DNA from: Buddleja alternifolia | Lineage: Eukaryota; Streptophyta; Magnoliopsida; Lamiales; Scrophulariaceae | Direction of reading: 5' to 3' | NCBI GenBank assembly: GCA_019426215.1 | Contig: WHWC01000146.1 | Span: forward strand, 1 to 64,000 | Length of the DNA stretch: 64,000 nucleotides | In this document: piece by piece, positions 44,431 to 57,092 of the stretch | Layout: every line of letters begins with the position of its first letter | How positions within the stretch are numbered: the first letter of the stretch is position 1 | Made by a program: the position numbers and the translations under genes | The notes under the pieces: model-generated | What the model was told of the DNA's origin: nothing | What the model saw: the letters and a program-made list of their open reading frames with translations, nothing else | The model's database searches: none

Positions 44431-44892
44431 TATATTATATATTATAATAAACACATTAATACCGATAGTACCTGTAATGTATTAGAACTGAAAATCAAAG
44501 TTGCCAATGTTTACTTCATGTATAGTTTCTGTTTTACTTTGTTTTTTGGGGGGGGGGGGGGATTCGGGGAGTTAAAACAAACGTGTACATGGGAGCAAAG
44601 AAAATGTAACAAAGTGTTAGTCTATTGTTGGATGCAAATATATAAATGTCTAGATCTTTCATCTTATGTTCCATAGTATAAGTACATACATACTAAGTAT
44701 ATATACTTATCTAGAATTAATACTATTTCAAGTATGTTGTTCATGAGTATCGTAGTAGCAACATGTGACGAGGAGTTCAATGGTTGTGACTTGTGTGGAT
44801 TCACACAAAGAAAATCAGAGTTTTAATTTGTAGTTTTCACAAGAACATTCAAAATTAGGCATTGACAAAATTTCATTGAGTCGATTTTGCAG

Positions 44893-46930
44893 GAAATGAC
44901 AGTGATAATACAACCCGAACTGTCATAATCATTGTTGTTGTAATTATTGTCTCTATAACAATAGTTGCTTGTGTTGGCATCTTCATGGGAAAGAGAACAA
45001 AGCACAAGGCAAAGGAAAATATTGAACGTACGTTCTCCATCTTCGTACGATGTATAGTTTAACTACAACAAGAATTCAACTGTATGTTTATTCTTCTTTA
45101 CTTAGTTGATGAAGAGATGAGCATAGAAGAATCTCTACAATATGATTTTGGCAAAATTAGAGCTACAACTAATGATTTCTCTAACTCGTCCAAGCTGGGG
45201 CAAGGTGGATTTGGCACTATTTATAAAGTAAATGGAAATGAGTTTGCGATGCAACACACATCTAATATATAGGGGATCTTGTTTAGTTATTTATCTTTTG
45301 CATATATCTCAGGGAAAACTACAGAACGGCCAAGAAATGGCAGTAAAGCGATTGTCCAAAGGCTCATCGCAAGGTGACCTAGAATTCAAGAATGAGGTCA
45401 TATTAGTGGTTAGACTTCAACACAAAAATTTGGTTTGGCTATTGGGTTTCGCTCTTGAAGGAACAAAAAGGCTTCTTGTATACGAGTTTGTTGAGAATGC
45501 TAGTCTAGACCACTTCATATTTGGTAATATATTCTCTAACTTTCAAAAAACAACAATTGATTTTATTTCTTTTTTCCCCTTTAGCATTGTCTCTTTCAAT
45601 ATTTGTGTTCTAATATTGACATATGCTCTAACCGTACATGGAGACCCGACCAGACGTTCATATATTGATTGGGATAGAAGTTACAAAATCATTGTGGGTA
45701 TTGTAAAAGGACTTCTTTATCTACATGAAGACTCTCGACTACGTATTATTCACCGTGATCTAAAAGCTAGTAGTATCATTCTAGTCGGAGATATGAACTC
45801 GAAAATTGTAGATTTTGAGATGGCACAATTATTTGAGGTAGACGAAAGTGAAGGCATAACTAGCAGGATTGTTGAAACCTAGTAAGTCATTTTCTTTTAG
45901 AATATAGGGATAATTACACTCACACTCCCTCAATATGGGGTAATTACACAAACCTCTCCTCACTAATTGATAATTACAAACACACCCCCTCAGGGGGTCT
46001 ATTTGTAAGGTTCACAGAGGGTGCAATTGTAAGAATTGTTACACACACAGGGGGTGCAATTATAAGAAATCTTTAACATGAAGGGGTGTGTTTGTAATTA
46101 TCAATTAGTGAGGGGAGAATTGTGTAATTACCCCTTCATTGAGGGGGTGTGAGTGTAATTATCCCTAGAATATACAACTTTAGGAATATGCACTTTATAT
46201 ATTATTTATACTTCGTGTCAAAACTACTAGGCCTTGTATCTCAGGGTACGCAGTTCAATTAAGACTTTACAGTGTATGTTCTCTAGGATGTTCGTTAAGT
46301 GATGATGCACATATCCTTTCTTGCTTAATTATTAAAAAATACATCTACATAACCTGGCCATTTCAGTGGATATATGGCACCAGAATATGCAATGCACGGA
46401 CAATTCTCTGTTAAATCAGATGTGTTCAGGTTTGGTGTGCTAGTCTTGGAAATTATTAGTGGGCAGAAAAATAACAATTTTTGTAATGGGGAGAACGTAG
46501 CCGACATGTAGTTTGAATTGTACTTGTAATTAGTAATGATATTAGATATTTCTGAAAGTATCGAACTCTGTCAAGCTTGGAGAAATTAACGCGAGGGAAC
46601 TGCAACAAACATGATAGATCCGGTGTTGAGGGCGAGTTCTGGTTCTCTACAAGACATGTTGAGATGCATTCATATTGGTTAATTGTGCGTTCAAAAAAGT
46701 GTTGGTGATAGACAAACAATGGCTTCAGTTTTTCTCATGCTTAATAGTTTCTCTATGACTTTGCAAGAGCCTTCACAACCTGCATTTTTGTGTCAAATAG
46801 CTTCGATGAAGACACCTCAATCCTCCACAACCAGAATTCAAGAGAATTGGAGTTCAAAGAATCATTCGAGACTAAATCTACTCCTTCATCCAGAAATGAT
46901 GCCTCAATCACTGAGTTATATCTGCGTTAT
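44893..46930 (+). pseudogene. CRK-type receptor-like kinase pseudogene 2, all six exons from the TM exon on
   Basis: Exons: 44893-45027 (transmembrane), 45106-45227 (GQGGFG), 45313-45523 (AVKRL), 45644-45881 ([10 protein letters not shown], catalytic loop [11 protein letters not shown]), 46367-46511 (GYMAPEY... then stop) and about 46576-46930 (C-terminal). Catalytic changes: the Asn of HRDLKxxN is Ser and DFG is DFE, both of which bind Mg-ATP in active kinases. Gene breaks: donor lost and TAG at 46509-46511; acceptor CAG changed to CAA near 46573; TAA near 46586 and 46679; a one-base loss near 46790 that shifts the C-terminus. No ectodomain exon precedes it. The CRK family is plasma-membrane and works in stress signalling; this copy is dead. 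Confidence 0.88.
45907..46165. mobile_element. 259-bp Mutator-like MITE in a CRK intron
   Basis: Nearly the whole element is an inverted repeat: GGGATAATTACACTCACAC... at the left and ...GTGTGAGTGTAATTATCCC at the right. It is flanked by a perfect 9-bp duplication TAGAATATA (45898-45906 and 46166-46174). The paralogous intron of CRK pseudogene 1 (about 31828-31840) holds one TAGAATATA with no insert, an empty site. A 9-bp duplication with long inverted repeats points to the Mutator superfamily. Confidence 0.9.
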
Positions 46931-47270
46931 GCTCCAGAAGTATGCATATTCATCATTTCAAGACATGCAATGTAGCTAGTTTATTGAATTTCTTCTCCCC
47001 CCCCCCCCCCAATGTTTTGATGGCTAGTTGTTTTTTCTTAAGGATAATATAACACAATGGAATGGGGAACAAATGAATCAACATATTTGGATCATACCTC
47101 CAATATTCTTATTAACTGAACTGCTTGATCGACACTACAACAAAAATTAATATCAATGACAAAAGGTAGAATAAGAATGCCAAAAATGGTCACTCAATAC
47201 ATATAATGAATGACAATATATTTTGTTTGTAACAATAACTTTTCGTGAAACAATATAGAAAAATATTAAC
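46931..47270. other. 3' flank of CRK pseudogene 2
   Basis: Alignable with 32626-32960 after CRK pseudogene 1. It has a run of 14 C at 46997-47010 where the paralog has a CTT-rich tract. The homology stops near 47245 and LINE-type sequence begins soon after. Confidence 0.7.
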
Positions 47271-47327
47271 TAGAATTCCTCCCTCTCTCAGCGTATGTTA
47301 GAACTCTGCTAATGTGCACTGGTGGCC

Positions 47328-48480
47328 ATGGCCAAGAGGAAGAAAGGGCCAGCTAAACCTACCACTGAGATCGTGACAACACCTATACCCACTTCACCGA
47401 TTGCTATACCTGTGGAGAATCGCTCGAAGTCACCTGTGTTGAATTCTGAAGTGAGATCTGTTCGAGGGGATGATATAAGGGAGCAAGTAGGGCAAAATTC
47501 AATAGGGGATGTTATAGAAGATACTATTACAGGCCTAAAATCAGGCAGTGCAGGATCAAAATGTGGAGATACTACAAACTACTGAAAAATGCCTTCAAGC
47601 GGTTCGACAAAAGGAAAAGGAGTCAGAAGTTGAGCAAGTGCAGCAGGAGAGCCAGCAAGAAGGAGATAATGGGATGAATCACAACAAAGCCAGTGTATGG
47701 GACAATTTTGACATAACAAAGCTAAGAGGAGCAGGTTGCAAACTAAATTTCATGGCACCTGAAGTTAAGAATGGACAAAGCATTAGGCGAATCGAAGAGG
47801 AAGATATTCAAACGAAGATTGATTATTGGAACTCAGCCTTTGTCTGCTACATATTAGGGGTAAATCCTCTGTATCCAATAATCAATGGATACATTAGGAG
47901 GGTGTGGGGTAAGTTTGGAATAGACGAAAAATAATGGAATGTTTATTGTGAGATTTCATCCCGTGGAAAATAGGGATATTGTCTTACATCAATGTATCTT
48001 TGATTTTGATGGAAAACCAGTTATGTTTCCACCTTGTATTGAAAATTAAAACTATGATAAGACTAGTATTGATAGAATTCCTGTATGGGTGAGGTTGGTG
48101 GATCTTGATTTGAAGTACTGGAGTTGTAAATCCTTAAGTAATGCTAGTCTTATAGGCACTCCCATTGTAGCAGACAATATGAAAATGCAAAAAGAGAGAA
48201 TTCAGTATGCTAGGTTGTTAGTGGATATAGACACAAAGAATATGCCAGACCAAGTATTGTTTGGAAATGAAAGAGGGATCCTAATTGAACAAAAGGTGCA
48301 GTATGAATGGAAGCCAATCCTGTGTGAATACTATAAGGGTTATGGACATGAGCTTTAGCAATGCAAGAAGAGAAAGGGCAAACAGGTTTGGGTTCCAAAG
48401 AAGAGTCAAGGCCAACCAACTTGGCCATAGGAAAGACAGAATGTTAAACAGGGGATCAATGAGCCCAGGGAAGAAATACA
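47328..48480 (+). pseudogene. LINE ORF1
   Basis: Begins MAKRKKGPAK. The middle part matches the plant LINE ORF1 domain (DUF4283-like: 'AFVCYILGVNPLYPIINGYIRR.W', then 'IP.WV.L.DL...YWS'). It ends near a zinc knuckle that reads C-E-Y-Y where the second Cys is expected, followed by GHEL and a TAG. Frameshifts lie near 47560 and 47925 and a stop near 48047. ORF1 proteins bind the element RNA; this one is dead. Confidence 0.75.
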
Positions 48481-48656
48481 AATAGGGTTAGAGAATGAAA
48501 GGCAGAACACCACAGATTGGGTAACAATTACTAAAAAGGGGCAGATAACAAGAGAAGAGGGATGCTCACCTAAGGAGATGGATCAAGTATCAACTATTCA
48601 CAGTGCACAAGAGATACAAGTTGAACCCGGGTTAGTAACAATCACAGTTGCTAATC

Positions 48657-51078
48657 ATGGAGAACATAGGGGCTTGGAATGTTAGAGAGCTTAACAGCCC
48701 TGGTAGACAAAGAGAACTAAAATCTCTCTGCAATAAGTATGAGATAGGGTTGTGTGGAATTCTAGAACACAAAAAAAAAAAGGAGAAGTATGAACAAGTG
48801 TACAACAATATAGCAAGGGGATGAGGCAGTGTGACTAATCACAATGAGAATCATAGAGGGAGGATATGGATCATCTGGAAAAAAGAGTATTATGATATAG
48901 CAGTGGTGAAGACTACACCTCAACTCATTCACTGTAAAGGGTATCAAAGCACAACACAAAAGCAGTTTATGGTGTCATTCGTGAATGCTTTTAATCAAGT
49001 GCAAAAAAGAAGGACTCTGTGGGAGGATCTAAAATGGGTGATGCCTAGTATTAACATACCCTGGATAATACTAGGGGACTTCAACACAGTGCTTAAATTT
49101 GGAGATAGAATAGGAGCGACTCCAGTTGCTGTCAGTGAAACTATTGATTTATAGGAGTGCATTGATCACTTTGAGTTGGAAGAGTTGAAGTGGAAAGGCC
49201 ATCAATTCACTTGGAATAACTGTCACATACCTAGGGAAGAATATATTCAAAGATTGACAGAGTGATGGTGAATTATAGATGGTGTTTGGAGTATCCTGAT
49301 GTGGAGGCAAACTTTATAGCTCTAGGGGCTTCTGATCATACTCCAATGATCATTACCTTCAAAACACAGCAGAGGAGAAAACAAAGTTCATTTAAATATT
49401 TCAACATGTGGTCAGATGTTCCACAGTTTCAAGAGGTGGTTGAGCAGGTGTGGAGAATGCAAATTAGCGGTATTAAAATGTTTCGAGTGAGTCAAAAATT
49501 GAAAAGATTGAAGAATCCCCTTAAACAATTGAATAAGGAAGTATATAATGATGTTGAGGGACAAGTGGAGTTGGCTAGAGCTCACTTGCATGAATTGCAG
49601 GATAAACTTCAAATGGATCCAATAAATGAGAATATGCAAAAGCAAGAATTGGAAGCTCAGAAACAAATGCAGGAGAAAACACTGGCCTGTGAGAAATTCT
49701 ACCATCAGAAGTCAAAAGTTGTGTGGATTAACCTAGGGGACCAGAATTCTAAGTACTTTCATATGTCTTTGAAAAGAAAACAATACAGGAACCGGGTGGT
49801 CACTGTATATGATGAAGGAGGAAAGCTACTGACTGAATACAATGATGTAGTAGAGCACTTTATAAACTACTATAGAAACCTTATGCGGACAAGCAGTGCG
49901 AGACACCAATCAAAATAAAGAGTGTTTGAGATAGGAAATAGACTAACTTTGGAGCAGCAACTGGAGATGATCAAGCCTTTTACCAACAAGGAGGTTAAAT
50001 AAGTAGTATTGACTATTACAGTGATAAGAGTTCGGGCCCAAATGGTTAGGGAAGTGATTTCTTCAAGAGGACATGGGAGATTACTAGAGAAGCAGTGACA
50101 GATGCAATTCTGGATATTTTCTCTGAGGGGAACTTCTGAAGCAGATTAACAGCACCCTTATTGCTTTGATACCAAAAGTGGAAAATCCTACCCAAGCAAG
50201 TGAGTATAGGCCAATTTCCTATTGTAATACTATATACAAGAGTATTTCCAAGTTGATGACAAGCAGATTAGGAAAGGTGCTTCTTCACCTGATACATGAG
50301 AATCAATGGGCCTTTGTGTAGGATAGGTCAATAATTGATAATGTCTTAATTAGCCAAGAGTAAATTAGATAATATAACAAGAAATAAGTGTCCCCTAGAT
50401 GTTTAATGAAAATAGACCTAAAAAAAGCATATGACTCAATTGAATGGATGGAGGGTTATAGGTTTCCACAGAAATTTAGTAAATGGGTGATGGAAGGTGT
50501 TAGATCAATGAGCTTCTCTTTGGTGATCAGTGGGGAGAATGAAGGCTTTTTTCAAGGGCAGAGAGGGATAAGACAAGGGGATCCTATATCCCCCTTGTTA
50601 TTTTTGTTGGTCATGGAATACTTGACAAGGAGTCTTAGAATAGCAGCTATGGATAAAAGCTTCAGATACCATCCTGCTTTCTAGTACCTACAGTTAACAA
50701 ATATCTGATTTGCAGATGATTTGATGAACACAACACAATCAGTGAAGAACACAGTTAAATTATTTCTGTCCTATTAACAATTCATGTATACTGGTCATCT
50801 ATGTTTCTATTACCTCAGTCAGCGATCAAACAGATAGGGCAAAAGTGTAGACAATTCCTATGGGGGAACAAGGGTGAGCACAAGAAGATGGCACTGATTA
50901 GTTGGGATCTAATGTGTAAAAAGAAGAAATATGGTGGACTTAAGGTGAAAAATTTCAAAATGTGGAACATTGCAGGCATAGTAAAGCAAATGTGGGCTCT
51001 CTCTCAAAAGACGGACACACTATGGGTGAAATGGGTGAGTACTGTTTATCTCAAAGACAAAGATTTCTGGGAGTACAC
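48657..51078 (+). pseudogene. LINE ORF2 (endonuclease-reverse transcriptase)
   Basis: Endonuclease start MENIGAWNVR, the catalytic 'ILGDFN' near 49070 and 'ASDHTPM' near 49330. Reverse transcriptase follows with KIDLKKAYDSIEW (50408), 'QGDPISPLLF' (50574) and FADDL (50713). After a deletion comes the C-terminal 'FLWGNKG' and 'GGLKVKN' region up to 51078. Stops and frameshifts occur every few hundred bases. The FADD catalytic pair is still readable. The gene stops at the insertion site of Sirevirus C. Confidence 0.85.
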
Positions 51079-52616
51079 TGTTGGTCCCAAGTGGAATACG
51101 AAAGGGTCTAGAAGGGGGGGGGGGGTTGAATAGACCCTGACGTCTTTTTTGACTTAAAAAATTTGTATTAAAATTCGTTGGACGCTTGAAAGGTAGGCGC
51201 TTGACTTGAGCGTCTAATGAAGACAGTTTTTAGAAAGTTAACTTAGACTTCAAGATTTGAATACTATAACCAGATAGGTTTAAGCGTTCAGTTCTTTACT
51301 CGGTGTTAGCACAGCGAAATGATTTTTGAGTCTTCTCTTTTGAAAGCTTTAGCGTCACAGAAGGTATTTTAGTTGCTCAGCTTTTGATTGTGTTTTACTT
51401 GGTCAATTAATGCAATGATATGATAATAAGTAAATTGACTGTAATGTGAATAACACAATATTTGTAAGGTTCGTTGGGTGGTGTAATCCCAACTACGTCC
51501 TTCTTCTCCTTGATCACTTGGAGGAAATCCACTAAAATGATTCTCAAAGAATCACACAGAATCTTCTACAAATTAGGGAGAGATGGATGTCTATGGCTTA
51601 AGCACCTTGATCACACAGATTTCTGCTCCAAATCACTTTTATTCTCTTGCTTCTTTCACTCAGAAATAGTGCAAGTATCCAATTTTGACTTCACACAGAT
51701 TGCGAGGCTTGGATGAGGTTTTTCTAAACGGTTTGTTTGATTTTGATGAAGTTCAAATAACTGGAAATATCTCAATAGTAATGTAGGTTTCTCCGAAAAG
51801 AATGTTTGAGATATTTGGTTGACTGCTCAAGAATTGAAGAAAAGCAAAGAGAATATTTGCTTGAATATTCTGGCTTTTCTGAGAGTTTAAGGAATGAGAC
51901 TTCAATGCAACAACAATTTTGGCTTAGAGTTGATCGATTATTTTGGCTTGTTGTTGAAGTCCTATTTATAGGCATTCTTGGAAAAAGTGTCTGTTTGACA
52001 CATGCACAGGCGCGTGTCTCTCACTTTCGCGAGTGAACAGCTTTTGTCCTTTTTTTTGAAATTCTACTGCACAAAAGTTGGTGCAGTCTGTGAATAGTTG
52101 ACAGTCCAATAGGGTGGGTTCTTCGTACGTCCGAAAGAGCTTATCACATTTAATGCTCTTATCAATGTTTAATGCATTTGAATTAAATGCACGTTGACAC
52201 TTAATGCACTAAGAATATTTGCATTAAACTCCTTCTGGACTTAGAAATAAATTCAGGTGAAATCAGTCATTGATAGACGCTCATTCATCCTTAGATTACT
52301 TCTGTCCTATAAGTGACGCTTGATAAAGCTGGTCATTTTGGACGCTTGGAATCTTTATCTTTATTCAGTGTTCAGGCGCTTGAGTCTTCAACCTTAACTA
52401 CTGATAAACTCACTCAGAAATTATCAAACGCTCACTCTAAGAATACTTATCCTAACACTCTAGAATAAAAATAAAACAAAGCGTATAAAGCCTATTTCAA
52501 TTCTAATGCTTCAAAGCTTATACAAGATTTCTATAAAAATTAAACTTATATATTTTGGGATCTAACAAGTAATCCTCATTATCATCATCAAAACATTTAA
52601 CATGAAATTCCAAACA
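51079..52616 (-). repeat. 3' LTR of Sirevirus C
   Basis: 1538 bp, TGTTGG...CAAACA on the plus strand. It has the terminal hairpin AGGGTCTA...TAGACCCT with a longer G run in the loop (51106-51140), a TATA box at 51962-51971 (minus) and CATTTAATG palindromes near 52145-52215. Clearly diverged from the LTRs of B. Confidence 0.92.
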
Positions 52617-52631
52617 ATTTTCCCCTTTTTG
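52617..52631 (-). other. polypurine tract of Sirevirus C
   Basis: AAAAAGGGGAAAAT on the minus strand, directly against the 3' LTR. Confidence 0.75.
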
Positions 52632-52848
52632 ATGATGACAATACTTACTCTTTTATAGTTCAAGAGTTAGATGGCCAAAATAAAAGTTAGCTTTGGTTAG
52701 TAAAAGTTAGTTGAACTCAGTTAAGCTTCAACGACGTGCTTCAGCTGGAAAAAAAATTCATTTTTATATATCAATGATTACAAGCACATTTATAACTAAA
52801 CAAAAGTACATAAGAGACAAGAATATAGATAATGCAAATCAAAAGACT

Positions 52849-55800
52849 CTAATGACTTGGTCTAACTGTGTATCGCTTGGCCATTTCAGCTCGGATAGCT
52901 TCAGTTAAGTTATCTTCCAAAGTTACCATCGCTTCATAATCTTTGTCGATTATGTGCTTATTCTCTTCCTTTTGTCTCTTCTTGAAAGCAGTAAAGTGTC
53001 TGTCCCATTTAGTTGGATCAATACCCATATACCTTAGGCAAATTCTGAAAGTTCGGCTGAAGTCACCCATCTGCCTCTCTTCAACTAAAGTTTTTGGATC
53101 AGTAGGTTCTGGAATCGATGCTCTCTGAAGAGGGATGTCAAACTGTTCAAGCCATGCCCGAGAAGGTATAGGTAGATTTGGATATAGTGCCATTGGAGGT
53201 TCTCTTAGCGTTCTACTAGGCGCTCTAGCAGAATCACTTACCCCATAAGCAGTTATCCAAGATGGGAGACTAAGCGCAGAAGGAGGAGATATTAGCTGAC
53301 GCTTCGGCGGTGGAGGAGGACCTTGAGCTCTTGAACCGGACGCTCTCCTCTTCTTCCCTTTTCTTTTCTCTTCCCCCTTATTGCCATCATCAGCGTTGGA
53401 GAAATGTTATGTGAGTAGGCTGACTAGAGTAACAATCTAAGACATTGAATGAGTGAGATCATCCAGACGCTTGTCGAAATGTTCCCGCATTGCGAGTAGC
53501 TTAGCGCTGGTAGCATCATTCAGTGAAGTCTCTAAGTTCTCTAGGTGCTTGTCAAAGTGTTCTTTCATGGCTAGTTGGTTGGCCCGAGTAGCATCATTCA
53601 TTTCTTGGAATTCTCTGCGACACTTACCAACAGCCGCTTGAGCACAACTGCGCATATGGGCGCTCATAGTTTGAGATTCAATCTTTGCCAAGTCAGTCTT
53701 GATCCAGTGGATGGATTCTTTATTTTGAGTGGCGTGATTGCTCACCTCTTTTAAGACAGATTTCAGCAAAGGTCCAAAAACTTGACTCACATCCGATGGA
53801 ACCGCTTGAGTAGCCGGTTGCTTGAATCTGGATGTATGCTTGAGTGAGTCAAGAGGAGCTTGATATGAAGGATCAAAGATTGTACCGCGTACATCAGGTT
53901 GAAGATCCTTAGCCATATCAGAAACAACTTGTTTGGAAGCGTCAGGATTATCCTCTGGTGGAGACGCTTGAACATGTTCTTCAGCAGACGCTGGAAGACT
54001 GGCAACTTCAGAAGTGGATGCTGGTGCAGACTCTTCAATTATCTTTATAGGCGCTTCCTCAAGTGCAGACTCCTTTTGGCAGAAGTCATCGAATTGAAAG
54101 TTCCAGTTGGCGAGATTTGAGTAGGAATCTGAAGCAGCTTCCAAAAGTTCAGACAGTCTGGAGCGAGAGATGCAGGTCCCTTAAATGAAAGTGCGAAGAG
54201 GACTATCTCTGGCTTGGACATACATTGGACCCATGATGTCCAATACGTGGTTTGGGAAGATCCTTGACTGTGGCTTTTGAATAAGAAATAAGATATTTGG
54301 GCAGTAATGCAAGGAAAATCCGATAATCCGATCTGTAGGAAGACGCTGTGACGTGTGAGCTTCTGGCACATACATGCGGTAATAGTCTTCCAAATACGGA
54401 TACACCGCTCGAGCTATGCCTTGATTGCATTCAAGTAGAGAGAGAACATAGGCATAATGATCACTTACTTCCTGTCTGATAGAAGGTAGAAGTGGATAAC
54501 CTTGGAAGTTTCGAATTCTCGAGCCATTTGGCTTCCATAGATTTTCAGTGAAAATCTTGTCGAAGTGAGGAATAGGAGCCATGATCTTCATTATCAATCT
54601 GAAATTGTCATCGCAGTGGCTTGGTGAGAAGTTCAAGCAAGATGTTGATGAACTGCCACTGGTGGACGTTTGAGCGTTGAACTGAAGATGAGTGATGGAA
54701 AGCCTATGTAGCGCTTGGCGTAGAAACCGTTCTATCTATTGACGAACTTCAGGTAACTGGTCAATAGGTCCAACTCTCTCCTAATGCTTCTCAAGGCAAT
54801 ACTTGGCAAACTGACGCTTCTTGTGATGCATGCCTATGCCAAAAAGATGGGGAGCTTGAACTAACTCCGGGAACGTATATTTAAGGCCCACATACGCTTC
54901 AGCCCAATTTACCTTGGCCATATAGTAGTGTGTCCCAGCATTAACCATAGCTCGAACGCCTTCAAGGTGGATATCTCTGATAGATCCAAAGCAATATCTA
55001 TCAGTTTGATAGCTAGCATTCCAGACGCTATCAAAGAACGCATCAGCTTCGATCTGGATCACTTCCGTGTGAGATGCTAGACGCTCATCGGCATGAATTC
55101 CTTTATTCTTTCACAGTAGAAGTGGATTAACAGAATTCATGTTTTCAAAACTGTTTGCAATATGAGGAAAATGTGTGTAGCCTTCTCTGTTCAAAACTTC
55201 TTCTGACGGATTGAGAAAGGTTGGGTGAAAAGGATCATACGCTCGAATGTTGTAGTCTCTTAGAGCAAAACGGTTGGCTTGCTGTGCCCATAATCTAAGT
55301 AGTAAGCCAGATCCACATCGCATTTAGGAGTTCTACCTCCTTATCTGTCTTGTTGGAGTAAAAGAGAAGACGGTATTTGACCAGGAGTTTTACCAAGTTG
55401 AATAGCCAAATCGTATTTCCTCTCTATTTCTGTTAACTCAGTGTTGAATACTACATCCCTGATCTTGCTATCAATGTCGATCAGCAGGGCAATTTCATTC
55501 TCAGTAGTAATGTATCTTTCTTCATTATATCCTGCTGGGATGAAGTCTTCTTCGAGTGCTGGAGGCATATAATTGATTGAATGATCAATTGTCTTCAGTG
55601 GGTCCAGCTCGAAGAAATGCTTTAGCTTTGTAACGTTCACAGCAACTCTCTGACCTTTTGAGCGTGTCTCTGTTATAGCCGGAATAAGATTTGATGTTTG
55701 AACCTCTTTGGGAGCAGGTTCCTCTACTTCAATTGCAACAGCTTCTGCAGCAACGCATTTGGCAATAGCCACAATATTCATCATCTCAACATCCAAATGG

Positions 55801-57092
55801 ACGTCTGTTGATGCTTCAGCAGTAGCTGGAACTAAAGCTGTAACACAAGAACTATCCTCTATAAGAGCAGGATCTTCTACAGATGTAGGAAAAGAAATGC
55901 TGTGGGAAGAAATAAACTTACCCTAAGAGCTAGTCTCATCAGCAACTTGAGCGCTTGGCTCAACCATCTCAGGCTCTTCAGGAACAGGAGCACCTTGACG
56001 CTTGCTTGTCTTGGAACACTTGAATATTTTCTTTACATTGACTCCTTCAACGAGTTTAAGCGTTTGAGCGGGAGGAGCAGCAGCTGGTTCCTCGAAATCA
56101 ATTTGTTTAATTATACCTCCCAGCTCCTCCGCTTGATCAAAGGGATTTTGTCCTCTGCATCCTCATCAGTTTCCTCATCATCCTTTTGAGGAGAAGGAAT
56201 GACTTGAGCTTTGGGCTTTCTAGGTGCCTATTCATTGTAGCAGTCGGACACTTCACGGCTTCAACTTGAGCAGGATGCGCAGCCTCTTCGTCAGACGCTT
56301 GACATACTTCTAGACGCTCAGACAGTGGTCTAGCAACACCACCAACCTTGGGGGGATTGAAGAGATTGGTCAGAATCCTTTTTCCCAGCAGCTTGCCCTT
56401 ATTCAAAGGTTGACCAGATGAGTAGACACACTCTGATCGATACAGTAGGTCACTCAAAATAAGCCCATAAGGTTTATTTGGGGCGCTTAAATAGTCCCGA
56501 AACCTTCCAAAGACATACTCGCTCCAGTTGATCTTGAGGTTGAGGAGTATCGCCGTCATCATCTGAAATTGCACTGGGTTCACCTTATCAAAGCTACCCA
56601 CTCTGCATTCTATGATCTTGCTGCAGAAGTCAGCCATCAATCGGTAGTTGGACACTAATTCTTTCTTTTCAAAGTGCTGTTTGTAGGGTATTCCGTGATA
56701 AGCACTCATTGTCGTCCATGCTTCTTTGATTTGTTCCAAAGTGACACTGTCCAATGCCTCACCCTCATTTGGGAGATTGAAGTTCTTGGCAATGGAAGCA
56801 GCAAACAGAATAAATTCCTTTGGAGACTCCTTCTTGACAGAGGAATTAGACAAGAGATAGACTTCTTGTCCGCGGAGAGTTTAGCTGTCTTCCAGAAGGT
56901 GTCGACTTCCATCGGAAACAAATAGGAGTATTGAGTTAAGAAGGTTTTGAGCCCAGTTTTGGTTACCAGGTCCATCATGTCTGTCAGGTTGATATGAGGT
57001 TGTTCATACAAGAATTTCCAGTCGACAACAAGGCCTTCAGTGACCTTGATGGTAGGCTCGGCAGAAGTAGCAGTAGATTTCTTTGGTGCCAT
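52849..57092 (-). pseudogene. third ORF of Sirevirus C, uninterrupted by insertion but frameshifted
   Basis: Starts MAPKKSTATSAEPTIKVTEG at 57092 and ends at 52849, about 4.24 kb. It is collinear with the two parts of B, including the piece lost at the nested insertion ('PVQFQMMTAILLNLKINWSEYVFGRF'). Frames change or stop near 56840, 56140-56230, 55930, 55340, 55110-55320, 55065, 54780, 54180, 53430 and 53200-53390. The same parts as in B are readable: N-terminal domain, Lys/Arg clusters, central Tyr/His-rich region and a coiled coil ('KEHFDKHLENLETSLNDATS'). The distance and order to pol and LTR match B. Confidence 0.85.

Larger units (their letters stand above)
37495..45546. repeat. second unit of the ~8.06-kb tandem duplication
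   Basis: About 8052 bp, near-identical to 29434-37494. It begins mid-LTR and ends at TTCTCTAACTTTCAA in the intron of CRK pseudogene 2, where the original downstream exons continue. The offset to the first unit drifts from 8061 to 8049-8050 through indels in homopolymers and the AT repeat. Confidence 0.95.
47271..51078 (+). mobile_element. L1-type LINE remnant
   Basis: ORF1 (nucleic-acid-binding type with a zinc knuckle) and ORF2 (endonuclease, reverse transcriptase, zf-RVT-like end), both with many stops and frameshifts. An internal deletion lies near 50760-50800. It is cut at 51078 by Sirevirus C, whose left target duplication would be TACAC (51074-51078). The rest would lie beyond the window. 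The 5' border is uncertain. Confidence 0.85.
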
